Of a DNA stretch of 34,202 nt, positions 27,957 to 34,202 are shown piece by piece. Position numbers and translations under genes: made by a program. Position 1 is the first letter of the stretch; each line of letters begins with the position of its first letter. Under the pieces are notes generated by a model. The model worked only from the letters and a program-made list of their open reading frames with translations. It did no database searches and was not told the origin of the DNA. This stretch comes from Oscillospiraceae bacterium (GTDB lineage: Bacteria > Bacillota > Clostridia > Oscillospirales > Ruminococcaceae): NCBI GenBank assembly GCA_017829005.1, contig JAGAJF010000113.1, forward strand, positions 1 to 34,202. The letters run 5' to 3'.

Positions 27957-28000
27957 AGCTGCTCTTGGCGATATTTTCGTCGGGGGCAGCTTTTGGTTTT
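27956..28000 (+). terminator. Intrinsic terminator of the atp operon
   Basis: AAGCTGC (27956-27962) pairs with GCAGCTT (27986-27992), followed by TTGGTTTT. It directly adjoins the 106-nt palindrome. Confidence 0.75.
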
Positions 28001-28035
28001 CGGGAAATTTTGTGATAAAGAAACGGGGAGAAGCA

Positions 28036-28482
28036 ATGCGAACTGAAAATGTTGAGCTTACTGTCTTATGCTTGATACATAAAGATGAAGAATATTTATT
28101 ACAGAACAGAATAAAAAATGATTGGAAGGGGTATACACTTCCGGGAGGACATATTGAACCGGGAGAATCTATTGTTGATGCCGTTGTCAGGGAGATGAAA
28201 GAAGAAACAGGTCTTACAATTTTTAACCCTCACTTATGCGGCGTAAAACAATTTCCGATTGAAAACGGCAGATATATTGTGTTTCTTTTTGAAACAAACC
28301 AATTTGAAGGCGAATTGAGAAGTTCTGATGAAGGAAAAATGTATTGGGTAAAAAAATCAGAATTGCCAACAATAGATCTGGTGAATGATTTTTATGATCT
28401 GCTAAGTGTTATGCTTGATAAAAATTTGTCTGAGTTTCAATATGTAGTCGATGGAGAAGAATGGAGAATTGTAAAGAAATAA
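28036..28482 (+). CDS. NUDIX hydrolase (MutT-like)
   Basis: This 148-residue protein has a perfect Nudix box: G38, E44, R52, E53, E56, E57, G59 and L60, within GGHIEPGESIVDAVVREMKE followed by ETGL. Such enzymes cleave nucleoside diphosphates linked to another group, for instance oxidised nucleotides. The substrate is not evident. The ATG at 28036 has GGGGAG 6 nt upstream. A GTG at 28012 lies before that site. The gene is much more AT-rich than the atp and cysK genes, so it is probably acquired. Confidence 0.92.
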   Translation: MRTENVELTVLCLIHKDEEYLLQNRIKNDWKGYTLPGGHIEPGESIVDAVVREMKEETGLTIFNPHLCGVKQFPIENGRYIVFLFETNQFEGELRSSDEGKMYWVKKSELPTIDLVNDFYDLLSVMLDKNLSEFQYVVDGEEWRIVKK

Positions 28483-28525
28483 TCAATTTCCATTTTTTTG
28501 AATATTTACAGAAAGGAACATTGCT

Positions 28526-28909
28526 ATGACCGACAACGAACTTATGGAACTTGCAGAAAAAGCCTGCGAGAATGCTTATGCGCCCTACTCCAAATTCAAG
28601 GTGGGAGCGGCTCTCCTTACATCTGACGGACGGGTGTTTACGGGGTGTAATGTGGAAAATTCCTCCTACGGGGCGGGGATTTGCGCCGAGAGAACTGCTG
28701 CTGTCAAGGCGGTTTCCGAGGGTGCGGTGAGTTTTTCTGCAATTGCAATTGCAAATGCGGGGGGCGGACTTACCTTTCCCTGCGGTATTTGCAGGCAGTT
28801 TTTAAGCGAATTTGCGGAAGAGGGTTTCCGTATTATTTTGCGAAATGACAAGGGTAGCCTTGAGATTTTCACCCTTGAGGAGCTTATGCCACACAGTTTT
28901 AAATTATAA
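28526..28909 (+). CDS. cdd: Cytidine deaminase
   Basis: This 127-residue protein is of the small tetrameric type. It deaminates cytidine and deoxycytidine to uridine forms in pyrimidine salvage. The zinc site is visible as C53-A-E55 (GICAERTA) and P-C86-G-I-C89 (FPCGICRQF). The substrate motif GCNVENSSYG is present. GAAAGGAA precedes the ATG. It follows the NUDIX gene by 43 nt and may be co-transcribed with it. A terminator follows. Confidence 0.96.
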   Translation: MTDNELMELAEKACENAYAPYSKFKVGAALLTSDGRVFTGCNVENSSYGAGICAERTAAVKAVSEGAVSFSAIAIANAGGGLTFPCGICRQFLSEFAEEGFRIILRNDKGSLEIFTLEELMPHSFKL

Positions 28910-28916
28910 TATGTGC

Positions 28917-28954
28917 TTTTTCGGGGGAATTTATATATCTCCCGAAAAATTTTT
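28917..28954 (+). terminator. Intrinsic terminator after cdd
   Basis: TTTTTCGGG (28917-28925) pairs with CCCGAAAAA (28941-28949), followed by TTTTT. The A-run on the other strand makes it potentially bidirectional. Confidence 0.85.
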
Positions 28955-28964
28955 CCATAAACAC

Positions 28965-28993
28965 TTGACAAATCAGAAACGTTGTGATATAAT
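28965..28993 (+). promoter_or_regulatory. cysK promoter
   Basis: TTGACA (28965-28970), a 17-nt spacer and TATAAT (28988-28993), a perfect promoter. The leader of about 57 nt has a small AGATA/TATCT hairpin (near 29006-29020) that could be regulatory. Confidence 0.9.
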
Positions 28994-29056
28994 TCATATT
29001 AAACAGATAGGAAATATCTATATTTAACATTTAAAACATCAGAAAGGCGGATACAT

Positions 29057-29986
29057 ATGAAGGTTTATAAGAAGATCACCGACCTTATCGGTCACACACC
29101 CCTGCTGGAGCTTGAGAATATCGAGAAGGAGGAAAAGCTTGAGGCTAAAATTTATGCAAAGCTCGAGTATTTCAATCCCGCAGGCAGCGTTAAGGACAGA
29201 ATTGCCAAGGCTATGCTGGAAGATGCCGAGGCTAAGGGCGTTTTGAAGCCCGGCAGCACCATTATCGAGCCTACAAGCGGAAATACGGGCATCGGTCTTG
29301 CTTCGGCAGCTGCGGCTAAAGGCTACAAGCTCATTATCGCAATGCCCGAGACCATGAGCGTGGAGCGCAGAAAGCTTATGAAGGCATACGGCGCTGAGCT
29401 TGTCCTCACCGAGGGCGCAAAGGGTATGAAGGGCGCTATTGCTAAGGCTGAGGAGCTTGCAAAGGAAATTCCAAACAGCTTTATTCCCTCTCAGTTCTCA
29501 AATCCCGCTAACCCTGCGGCTCACGAGAAATCTACAGGCGTTGAGATATGGGACGACACCGACGGTACTGTTGATATTTTCGTTGCAGGCGTCGGCACAG
29601 GCGGTACTATCTCGGGTACTGGAAAATATCTGAAATCCAAAAATCCCAATGTTAAGGTAGTTGCTGTTGAGCCTGCTTCATCTCCCGTTCTTTCCAAGGG
29701 TACGGCAGGTCCTCACAAAATTCAGGGCATCGGTGCAGGCTTTGTTCCCGACACTCTTGATACTAAAATTTATGATGAAATACTCCCTGTTGAGAATGAT
29801 GACGCTTTTGAGACAGGCAGAAGAATTGCCAAGACTGAGGGCGTTCTGGTTGGCATTTCCTCGGGTGCGGCTCTTTATGCGGCTATACAGCTTGCTAAGC
29901 GCCCCGAAAACAAAGGCAAGACCATTGTTGCTCTTCTCCCCGACACAGGCGAGAGATATCTTTCTACGGCTATGTTCTCGGAATAA
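29057..29986 (+). CDS. cysK: Cysteine synthase (O-acetylserine sulfhydrylase)
   Basis: This 309-residue PLP enzyme makes cysteine from O-acetylserine and sulfide. The PLP lysine is K46 in [14 protein letters not shown]. The [10 protein letters not shown] loop and the phosphate-binding [16 protein letters not shown] are present, as is GISSGAA near the C-terminus. GAAAGGCGG precedes the ATG. No serine acetyltransferase gene is adjacent. The promoter for the downstream antisense RNA overlaps the end of the gene. Confidence 0.97.
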   Translation: MKVYKKITDLIGHTPLLELENIEKEEKLEAKIYAKLEYFNPAGSVKDRIAKAMLEDAEAKGVLKPGSTIIEPTSGNTGIGLASAAAAKGYKLIIAMPETMSVERRKLMKAYGAELVLTEGAKGMKGAIAKAEELAKEIPNSFIPSQFSNPANPAAHEKSTGVEIWDDTDGTVDIFVAGVGTGGTISGTGKYLKSKNPNVKVVAVEPASSPVLSKGTAGPHKIQGIGAGFVPDTLDTKIYDEILPVENDDAFETGRRIAKTEGVLVGISSGAALYAAIQLAKRPENKGKTIVALLPDTGERYLSTAMFSE

Positions 29987-29989
29987 GGC

Positions 29990-30018
29990 TTGACAAATTT
30001 ATAGTTTTATGCTATACT
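29990..30018 (+). promoter_or_regulatory. Promoter of the antisense (antitoxin-like) RNA
   Basis: TTGACA (29990-29995), a 17-nt spacer and TATACT (30013-30018). No open reading frame follows, only a terminated RNA of about 105 nt. Confidence 0.85.
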
Positions 30019-30024
30019 AAAAAC

Positions 30025-30130
30025 AAAGAAGCAGCCAAATAGACGGCGTGCCTCCAAGAACAGATTATGTCTCTAACGTAATGTTAGAAATGACCGCTCA
30101 AGGTTGCGACTTGGGCGGTCAGTCTTTTTT
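30025..30130 (+). ncRNA. Antisense RNA, type I antitoxin-like
   Basis: This predicted RNA of about 106 nt starts just after the promoter at 29990-30018. It contains a small stem-loop TCTAAC-GTAAT-GTTAGA (30072-30088) and ends in a strong terminator, TGACCGCTCAAG (30091-30102) paired with 30110-30121, followed by TTTTTT (30125-30130). Its 3' end is complementary to the stop codon and last lysine codons of the small peptide gene on the minus strand. It therefore fits an antitoxin that pairs with the toxin mRNA 3' region, as in RatA/txpA-type systems. Ends are inferred from signals only. Confidence 0.7.
30091..30130 (+). terminator. Terminator of the antisense RNA
   Basis: This 12-bp stem (one G-T pair), 7-nt loop and TTTTTT tract overlaps the 3' end of the peptide gene on the other strand. 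The T-run is the complement of that gene's two AAA lysine codons. Confidence 0.88.
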
Positions 30131-30217
30131 ATTGCGTCTGTAATTCAGAATATCTATGATAAGGCGTATTACTTCAACGACAAGCGTTGACAACGCACAT
30201 ATTTCGAGTATCGTCAT
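30119..30217 (-). CDS. 32-residue holin-like/TxpA-type small membrane peptide, putative type I toxin
   Basis: This short open frame starts MTILEICALSTLVVEVIRL and ends with a positively charged RRNKKD tail, after one hydrophobic helix (about residues 3-24). E15, R18 and D22 fall on one helical face, making it amphipathic. AGGAGGTG (30227-30234) lies 9 nt before the ATG. A perfect promoter lies at 30323-30351, and the leader can pair CCTCTTTCC with the Shine-Dalgarno region. Size, hydrophobic core and basic tail match small type I toxins of Firmicutes that insert in the membrane. The convergent antisense RNA supports this. Toxicity is inferred, not shown. Confidence 0.72.
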   Translation of the reverse strand: MTILEICALSTLVVEVIRLIIDILNYRRNKKD

Positions 30218-30228
30218 ATACGTCTGCA

Positions 30229-30265
30229 CCTCCTTTCCCATGGAGATTTTGCAAGTGGAAAGAGG
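30229..30265 (-). promoter_or_regulatory. Hairpin sequestering the toxin-like gene's ribosome binding site
   Basis: On the minus strand CCTCTTTCC (complement of 30257-30265) can pair with GGAAAGGAGG (complement of 30229-30238) with a single bulged G, burying the Shine-Dalgarno. Such occlusion is common in type I toxin mRNAs. Confidence 0.55.
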
Positions 30266-30322
30266 AGACATCACCGCCTACCGTAATGGCTGCTTCAATG
30301 TGATACAATATGTACCGAGTTT

Positions 30323-30351
30323 ATTATACATTATCCGACATTATATGTCAA
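30323..30351 (-). promoter_or_regulatory. Consensus promoter of the toxin-like gene
   Basis: TTGACA (reverse complement of 30346-30351), a 17-nt spacer and TATAAT (30323-30328), a perfect match, giving a leader of about 100 nt before the peptide start. Confidence 0.9.
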
Positions 30352-30368
30352 TTACAATTCGGTTACAA

Positions 30369-30695
30369 TCATTTCCTTTTCGGCTTCTTTGGCTTCGGCT
30401 CGGGCAATTCATCGTACATTTCGGTGAAAAGCTGTGTAAGAAGCTCTCTGTTATCCGTATCCTCCACAAGCAGCATGGGCTTTGCGCCATCGTATGGCGG
30501 CTCCATGGCTGCACCGGGAAGAAGCTTTTTTGCCGCATTTACGGGCTTTACAAGAAGCCTGTCATCGCATAAATATGCGGCTATCTTTCCGTGATAATAA
30601 ACGATATATTCGCCCATCATTGATTTGTATGTGATATCCTCAAGTCCCGAAAGGCTGTCCAGGATATATTCGAGATAAGTCTTGCTTGTTGACAT
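30369..30695 (-). CDS. TfoX N-terminal domain protein
   Basis: This 108-residue protein has the TfoX-N core: LSGLEDITYKSMMGEYIVYY, then GKIAAYLCDDRLLVKPVNAA, and the conserved PYDGAKPMLLVED. The C-terminal TfoX helix-hairpin-helix domain is absent and a Lys/Pro-rich tail replaces it. TfoX-N domains occur in competence regulators of Gram-negatives, but the stand-alone version in Firmicutes has no settled role. AAAGGAGAG precedes the ATG. It lies 12 nt after the YkvA-like gene and is the last gene of that operon. Confidence 0.88.
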   Translation of the reverse strand: MSTSKTYLEYILDSLSGLEDITYKSMMGEYIVYYHGKIAAYLCDDRLLVKPVNAAKKLLPGAAMEPPYDGAKPMLLVEDTDNRELLTQLFTEMYDELPEPKPKKPKRK

Positions 30696-30707
30696 AAACG
30701 CTCTCCT

Positions 30708-31559
30708 TTACAGAATTGCCTTAACGATAAGCCCGATAATTATCAGCCATATGATTATTATAGGCAGAGAATAATACCACCGCTTTTTGGGCGACACTCT
30801 GCCCTCGGCGGCTTTTTTTGCGCATTCCGCCAGCACGTCATTTGGGATCAGCTTTACAGCTATGGCGATAAGTCCCGAAAGGATAAGCACATCGTCAAGG
30901 TAGCCCAGAACGGGGATAAAATCGGGAATAAGGTCAATGGGGGACAGGGCATAGCCGAGAGCTGCTCCTGCCGCTATTTTTGCCGCAAGTGGCGTGTCCT
31001 TGTGACCGAGAGCTAAGAAAACTGCGGGGATATAGTCTTTGAGGATAGCCGCACGCTGTTTCAGGGTGAGCTTATCGTTTATGGCTTCACCGAATTCCTC
31101 CCAAACGGCGGTTATGTGGGAGCAGGCAAATTTAATGTGATACCACTTCCGCTCATCGTCTTCGATGTTTATTTCCGCCAAAAGCTCATATCCTCCGTCA
31201 CATTCCTGCACCGTGAGTGAGAAAATATCCATATCTCCGCCGCCGCAAAGCCGTTTCTCAAGTGCGGAAAGCTCGCTTTTGTAAAGCTGCCTGTCCTTAT
31301 TTGTTCTGACGGCATTGTCCTTGACGTTAAAGACAGATATTCCGTGAAGAAGGGCGTTTTTTATACGGAAGTCCGAAAGGGTGAGCCATAGCTTCGGAAT
31401 ATGGCATTTTTTTCCCGTATTATTTCCCGGGGCGTTCTGTTCGGCGGTGCAGCCCGAAATGCAGATAACAAGGTCTTTTTCGTTTATCCGAACGGAGCTT
31501 ATGTCGGAATGTGTAAAATCAAAATAGTTTATCTCGGTATTTTCGGAGGAGTATTTCAT
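30708..31559 (-). CDS. YkvA/DUF1232-domain membrane protein with unknown N-terminal domain
   Basis: This 283-residue protein has an N-terminal beta-rich region of about 150 residues that I do not recognise. The DUF1232 (YkvA) core follows, LAAKIAAGAALGYALSPIDLIPDFIPVLGYLDD (split over about 194-226), with the invariant SPIDLIPD-IP-LGYLDD motif, then a hydrophobic stretch and a C-terminal membrane helix (about 261-283). The function of DUF1232 proteins is unknown. Its ATG overlaps the stop of the ATP-grasp gene by 4 nt (ATGA), so translation is coupled. Confidence 0.85.
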   Translation of the reverse strand: MKYSSENTEINYFDFTHSDISSVRINEKDLVICISGCTAEQNAPGNNTGKKCHIPKLWLTLSDFRIKNALLHGISVFNVKDNAVRTNKDRQLYKSELSALEKRLCGGGDMDIFSLTVQECDGGYELLAEINIEDDERKWYHIKFACSHITAVWEEFGEAINDKLTLKQRAAILKDYIPAVFLALGHKDTPLAAKIAAGAALGYALSPIDLIPDFIPVLGYLDDVLILSGLIAIAVKLIPNDVLAECAKKAAEGRVSPKKRWYYSLPIIIIWLIIIGLIVKAIL

Positions 31560-32578
31560 ATTGTGGCACCTGCAAATTCCCTTTCGCCTACTATAACGGG
31601 GCTTTCGATGTAGCTTACCCGACGTTCTCTTCTGTTAACGCTTATTTCGGGCTCATTTCCCATTAGCCTTTCAAGGGCAATTCGGGGAATATTCACATCA
31701 GCAGCAAGGCAGGAAAGCTGGACGCCTCCCGACATTCGGGTGTTTACCTCCAGCAGATATGGCTTTCCCTCGTGATATTTAAGCTGAACGTTGCAGGGCA
31801 TTTTAAGTCCCGAGTGCTGTAAGAATTCCTCGCAGAAGCTTACTATCTCGTCCTCGTATTTTACGGTGTAGATACGTCCCTGAGACTTGTAGCGGGGAAT
31901 GATAATGCTGCCGCCCTCTCTGTAAAGGCAGTCGGCGCTTACCTCCACTCCCGTAAGATAGGGCATCATCAGAAGGGGCTTTGAAAAATCGTAATCCGAG
32001 AGAATTGCCTCTGCATTTTCATAGCTTAGCTTCATTCCGGGAGCCTTGTAAAGTCCGCCTGCGTCGCTCATAAAATTGTCGATGACACGAAAGCTCACCG
32101 CTCCCTCATCGGCTGAAAATTTGAAGCAGGCACGTTCATACTCCGCCGTTATTGCCTTATACGCCTGCCTGAAATCCTCAAGGCTCCTGACCTCAAAGCG
32201 CAGGGGAACATATTCGGGAGCAAAGCTTTCAAACCATTTGTATGCCTGTGCCTTGTTTCGGAGAGTATCAAGCATTTGGGGGTCGGTGTCCATAAGGAGC
32301 TTCACGCCTATTTTATCAAATAAATGTGCATTTTCGGCAATAACTCCCATTCCACGACGGGGAACGAACACATCTGCATTATGCTTTTGGCAGAAGTCCA
32401 AACAGAAGGACACGTATTCCTCCTCGGGCAGCTCGGGCTCGGTATACCATTCATCACAGGCAAGTCCCACAACGCTATGTGGATTGCTGCTTGAGCCGAT
32501 AATAATATCTTCCTCGCCTTTCATCAGATTTATTATATGATAAGCGGTGCTGAACCAGTGGTTGAACCATATCCTCAT
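31556..32578 (-). CDS. ATP-grasp domain protein of unknown substrate
   Basis: This 340-residue protein has an N-terminal Rossmann-like pre-ATP-grasp part (MRIWFNHWFSTAYHIINLM) and a central ATP-grasp fold: FKFSADEGAVSFRVID, LLMMPYLTGVEVSADCLY and the metal-binding KPYLLEVNTRMSGGVQLS. The segment NVQLKYHEGKPYLLEVN is the usual E-x-N active-site strand. Family members ligate carboxylates to amines or thiols at ATP cost. The substrate cannot be told. It heads an operon with the YkvA-like and TfoX-N genes and is preceded by a leader of about 110 nt with two stem-loops. Confidence 0.87.
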   Translation of the reverse strand: MRIWFNHWFSTAYHIINLMKGEEDIIIGSSSNPHSVVGLACDEWYTEPELPEEEYVSFCLDFCQKHNADVFVPRRGMGVIAENAHLFDKIGVKLLMDTDPQMLDTLRNKAQAYKWFESFAPEYVPLRFEVRSLEDFRQAYKAITAEYERACFKFSADEGAVSFRVIDNFMSDAGGLYKAPGMKLSYENAEAILSDYDFSKPLLMMPYLTGVEVSADCLYREGGSIIIPRYKSQGRIYTVKYEDEIVSFCEEFLQHSGLKMPCNVQLKYHEGKPYLLEVNTRMSGGVQLSCLAADVNIPRIALERLMGNEPEISVNRRERRVSYIESPVIVGEREFAGATI

Positions 32579-32600
32579 GATTATTTTATTCCTTTCTCGA

Positions 32601-32662
32601 GAGTTTTGTGGTTTTCGTCAGAAAAACAAAACTCGGTTTGAAAATCTCTGATTTTCAAACAT
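32601..32662 (-). promoter_or_regulatory. Structured leader with mini open reading frame before the ATP-grasp gene
   Basis: Two perfect hairpins lie in the leader: GAGTTTTGT/ACAAAACTC (32601-32609 with 32626-32634, with further inner pairing) and GTTTGAAAATC/GATTTTCAAAC (32636-32646 with 32650-32660). A 14-codon frame (32618-32662, MFENQRFSNRVLFF) lies over them with AAAGGAG almost touching its ATG. It may be a leader peptide or an RNA switch, or the frame may be chance. Confidence 0.4.
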
Positions 32663-32696
32663 TCTCCTTTGACATAATGCGTCTTGCTATGACATT

Positions 32697-32725
32697 ATTT
32701 TACCACCATGAAAAATTTATGTCAA
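32697..32725 (-). promoter_or_regulatory. Promoter of the ATP-grasp operon
   Basis: TTGACA (reverse complement of 32720-32725), a 17-nt spacer and TAAAAT (32697-32702). Confidence 0.8.
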
Positions 32726-32867
32726 GTCGAGAATGATTTGCTGTTTTTGCGGTTGTATGAAAATCGTTAAAAAATTTAAATGTTTATAAAGAATGCTATC
32801 CCAAAATATGTTATAATTTTTTTAGGGATAAACAATACAAAAATACAATATACGAGGAGAATGCACT

Positions 32868-34076
32868 ATGAAATACAGAAAAACAGCGGCATTACTGTCA
32901 TTTGCCCTTGCTTTCGGAACATTTGCAGTCCTTCCCGAAAGCATTTCGGAAAGCCTTGATATCGGCATAACCGCTGAAGCTGCTTCGGACGATCATTATT
33001 TTATAGGCGATTATTTTATAAAAAAAGAAAGTGACGGGATAGACTATATTGTTTATTACTCAGGTCCGGGCGGAGATATCACGCTGCCTGAGGGTGTGGC
33101 TGTGGGAAGCTATGCTTTCTCTGATAATGACACCATCACAAGCATTACCATACCAAAGGGATTTCCGCAGAACGCTTCTATCGGAGAATACGCTTTCAGC
33201 AAATGCATAAATCTGAAAAAGCTGGTTATTGAAAGTCCCATTTCTATTGGCGAAGGCTCATTTTACAATTGTATCAACCTTAGAACCGTAGAATTAAAGG
33301 GCGGCGTAAGTGACAGGATCGGCAGAGAAGCTTTTTTCACCTGCTATAATCTGAAAAAAGTATCTATCGGAGAAAATAAAAACGACAGCTTTTATATTGA
33401 TAATGCAGCCTTTTATGACTGCTTCGCCCTCAGCTCTGTAAACATTCCCGAAAGCTGCTCGGAAATAAAAGGCACAGCATTTATGAACTGCTGCGGACTC
33501 ACGGAGGTACGTATTCCCGAAAAAACAATATTCACCCCCGACGGAGTATATCATATGGGTTATATCCACGGCGCAGAATCATACTTTCTTGCTCGCAGTG
33601 ACTGGAAAAAAAATCAGGTCACCAAGCTTGCCGACGGAAATACCACATTATATGAAATGAAGGCCAAACCGAAGGAAGATCGGTCTCTGAGAAAGAACTT
33701 TGTGGCTGTAACTGCTCAAAAGATTACTCTCATAGTAACAAAAGGCTCCGACGCAGAGAGATATGCAAAGGAAAACGGCATAGCATACAAGTATGATGAC
33801 TCCTCTTCCGTAAAGCTTGCCGCTCCCTCAGACTTCAAAGTCTCCAAAACAAATAACAGTATAACTCTGAGCTGGAGTAAGGTCGAGGGTGCAGACGCAT
33901 ACACCATTTATTTGTTAAATGAAGAGACAGGAAAATTTGAAAAGTATAAGACTGTCAAGAGTGAAAAATGCACCGTCAGCGGTCTTAAAAATGACACTTC
34001 TTATAAATTCAAGGTCACGGCGCTTGTAAAGGAAAACAACACATACCAAAAGGGCGGGACCTCTTATGTAAAGTAA
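32868..34076 (+). CDS. Secreted BspA-like leucine-rich repeat protein with fibronectin type III domain
   Basis: This 402-residue exported protein has a signal peptide (about 1-39, cleavage after AEA). It has LRR_5/BspA-type repeats (about 80-235), seen as recurring YAFSDNDTITSITIP, YAFSKCINLKKLVI, SFYNCINLRTVELK and AFYDCFALSSVNIP. The C-terminal fibronectin type III domain runs from about 315 to 400 (LAAPSDFKVSKTNNSITLSW through TSYKFKVTALV). No LPXTG, dockerin or membrane anchor is present. Such proteins are typical of gut Firmicutes and may bind host or dietary polymers. GAGGAG lies 8 nt before the ATG. A TATAAT occurs at 32813-32818 without a clear -35. Confidence 0.92.
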   Translation: MKYRKTAALLSFALAFGTFAVLPESISESLDIGITAEAASDDHYFIGDYFIKKESDGIDYIVYYSGPGGDITLPEGVAVGSYAFSDNDTITSITIPKGFPQNASIGEYAFSKCINLKKLVIESPISIGEGSFYNCINLRTVELKGGVSDRIGREAFFTCYNLKKVSIGENKNDSFYIDNAAFYDCFALSSVNIPESCSEIKGTAFMNCCGLTEVRIPEKTIFTPDGVYHMGYIHGAESYFLARSDWKKNQVTKLADGNTTLYEMKAKPKEDRSLRKNFVAVTAQKITLIVTKGSDAERYAKENGIAYKYDDSSSVKLAAPSDFKVSKTNNSITLSWSKVEGADAYTIYLLNEETGKFEKYKTVKSEKCTVSGLKNDTSYKFKVTALVKENNTYQKGGTSYVK

Positions 34077-34079
34077 GTA

Positions 34080-34146
34080 ATTATGTAAAGAAATTGATAA
34101 AAACAATGGAAACAAGCCAATAAATCAACCAATTTCTTTACATAAT
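34080..34146. terminator. 17-bp inverted repeat after the LRR gene, likely bidirectional terminator
   Basis: ATTATGTAAAGAAATTG (34080-34096) is perfectly complementary to 34130-34146 around a 33-nt loop. It lies just past the LRR stop and just past the stop of a probable convergent gene at the right edge. There is no T-run, so rho-independent action is uncertain. Confidence 0.5.
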
Positions 34147-34159
34147 ACTTCATAGATAA

Positions 34160-34202
34160 TTAAAGAGATTTCAGCCAATCAAGCAAGTCATTATCCTTTT
34201 TC
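34160..34202 (-). CDS. C-terminal end of a probable minus-strand gene, cut by the window edge
   Basis: On the minus strand, the last 13 codons (KKDNDLLDWLKSL) lead to a TAA stop at 34160-34162. The amphipathic residue pattern and the placement next to an inverted repeat make a real gene end plausible. The piece is too short to assign. Confidence 0.4.
   Translation of the reverse strand, partial: KKDNDLLDWLKSL

Overview
The window looks like chromosomal DNA of a low-to-mid GC Gram-positive Clostridia-type bacterium, most likely Ruminococcus-like (Oscillospiraceae). The evidence is strong AGGAGG ribosome binding sites, near-perfect TTGACA-17-TATAAT promoters, U-tailed terminators, mreBCD, an F-type ATP synthase operon starting with atpI, a secreted BspA-like leucine-rich repeat protein with a fibronectin domain, and CCA-encoding tRNA genes. 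The taxon is inferred from gene content, not from a search.

Layout. 1-330 (minus) holds two tandem consensus promoters and a leader firing off the left edge, as expected just upstream of an rRNA operon. 410-2711 (minus) is recA-recX-comEA-like. 2932-7064 holds a small conserved hypothetical, a CapA-like lipoprotein, a TetR regulator with a neighbouring membrane protein that shares its operator, and a cation diffusion facilitator. 7320-12858 (plus) is mreB-mreC-mreD, a Dabb-domain protein and a GH36 alpha-galactosidase, ended by one terminator. 13120-16145 holds a hypothetical, a degenerate LCP-like protein, a membrane-anchored transglutaminase-like protein and a small AT-rich protein. 16236-16588 (minus) is a Val-Asp-Phe-Gly tRNA operon. 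Then come pyrG, a DHH phosphoesterase, tRNA-Pro and the atp operon (atpI-B-E-F-H-A-G-D-C, 20429-27843). After it lie a NUDIX hydrolase, cdd, cysK, a compact type I toxin-antitoxin-like locus, a minus-strand operon (ATP-grasp, YkvA/DUF1232, TfoX-N) and the LRR protein. The right edge cuts what looks like the end of another minus-strand gene.

Most interesting items. (1) An unlisted 32-residue membrane-type peptide gene (30119-30217, minus) has a perfect promoter and a sequestered Shine-Dalgarno, and converges on a promoter-plus-terminator antisense RNA (about 30025-30130, plus): a type I toxin-antitoxin architecture. (2) The ATP synthase c subunit carries two carboxylates (E38 and E71 with S72, T73 and Y76), the pattern known for two-carboxylate sodium rotors. 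(3) A multi-hairpin repeat (R1) occurs twice in opposite orientation, before mreC and inside the atp operon between atpG and atpD, with compensatory stem changes. (4) A second repeat of about 75-80 nt (R2) abuts the 3' ends of pyrG and tRNA-Pro in inverted orientation. (5) A 106-nt near-perfect palindrome follows atpC. (6) Matching 15-nt dyads lie at the tetR promoter and before the adjacent membrane protein gene.

Functionally most of the window is housekeeping: recombination, cell shape, nucleotide metabolism, energy coupling, tRNA and cysteine synthesis. It is punctuated by AT-rich, probably acquired small genes (2932-3216, 13120-13791, 15912-16145, 28036-28482) and by structured repeats.
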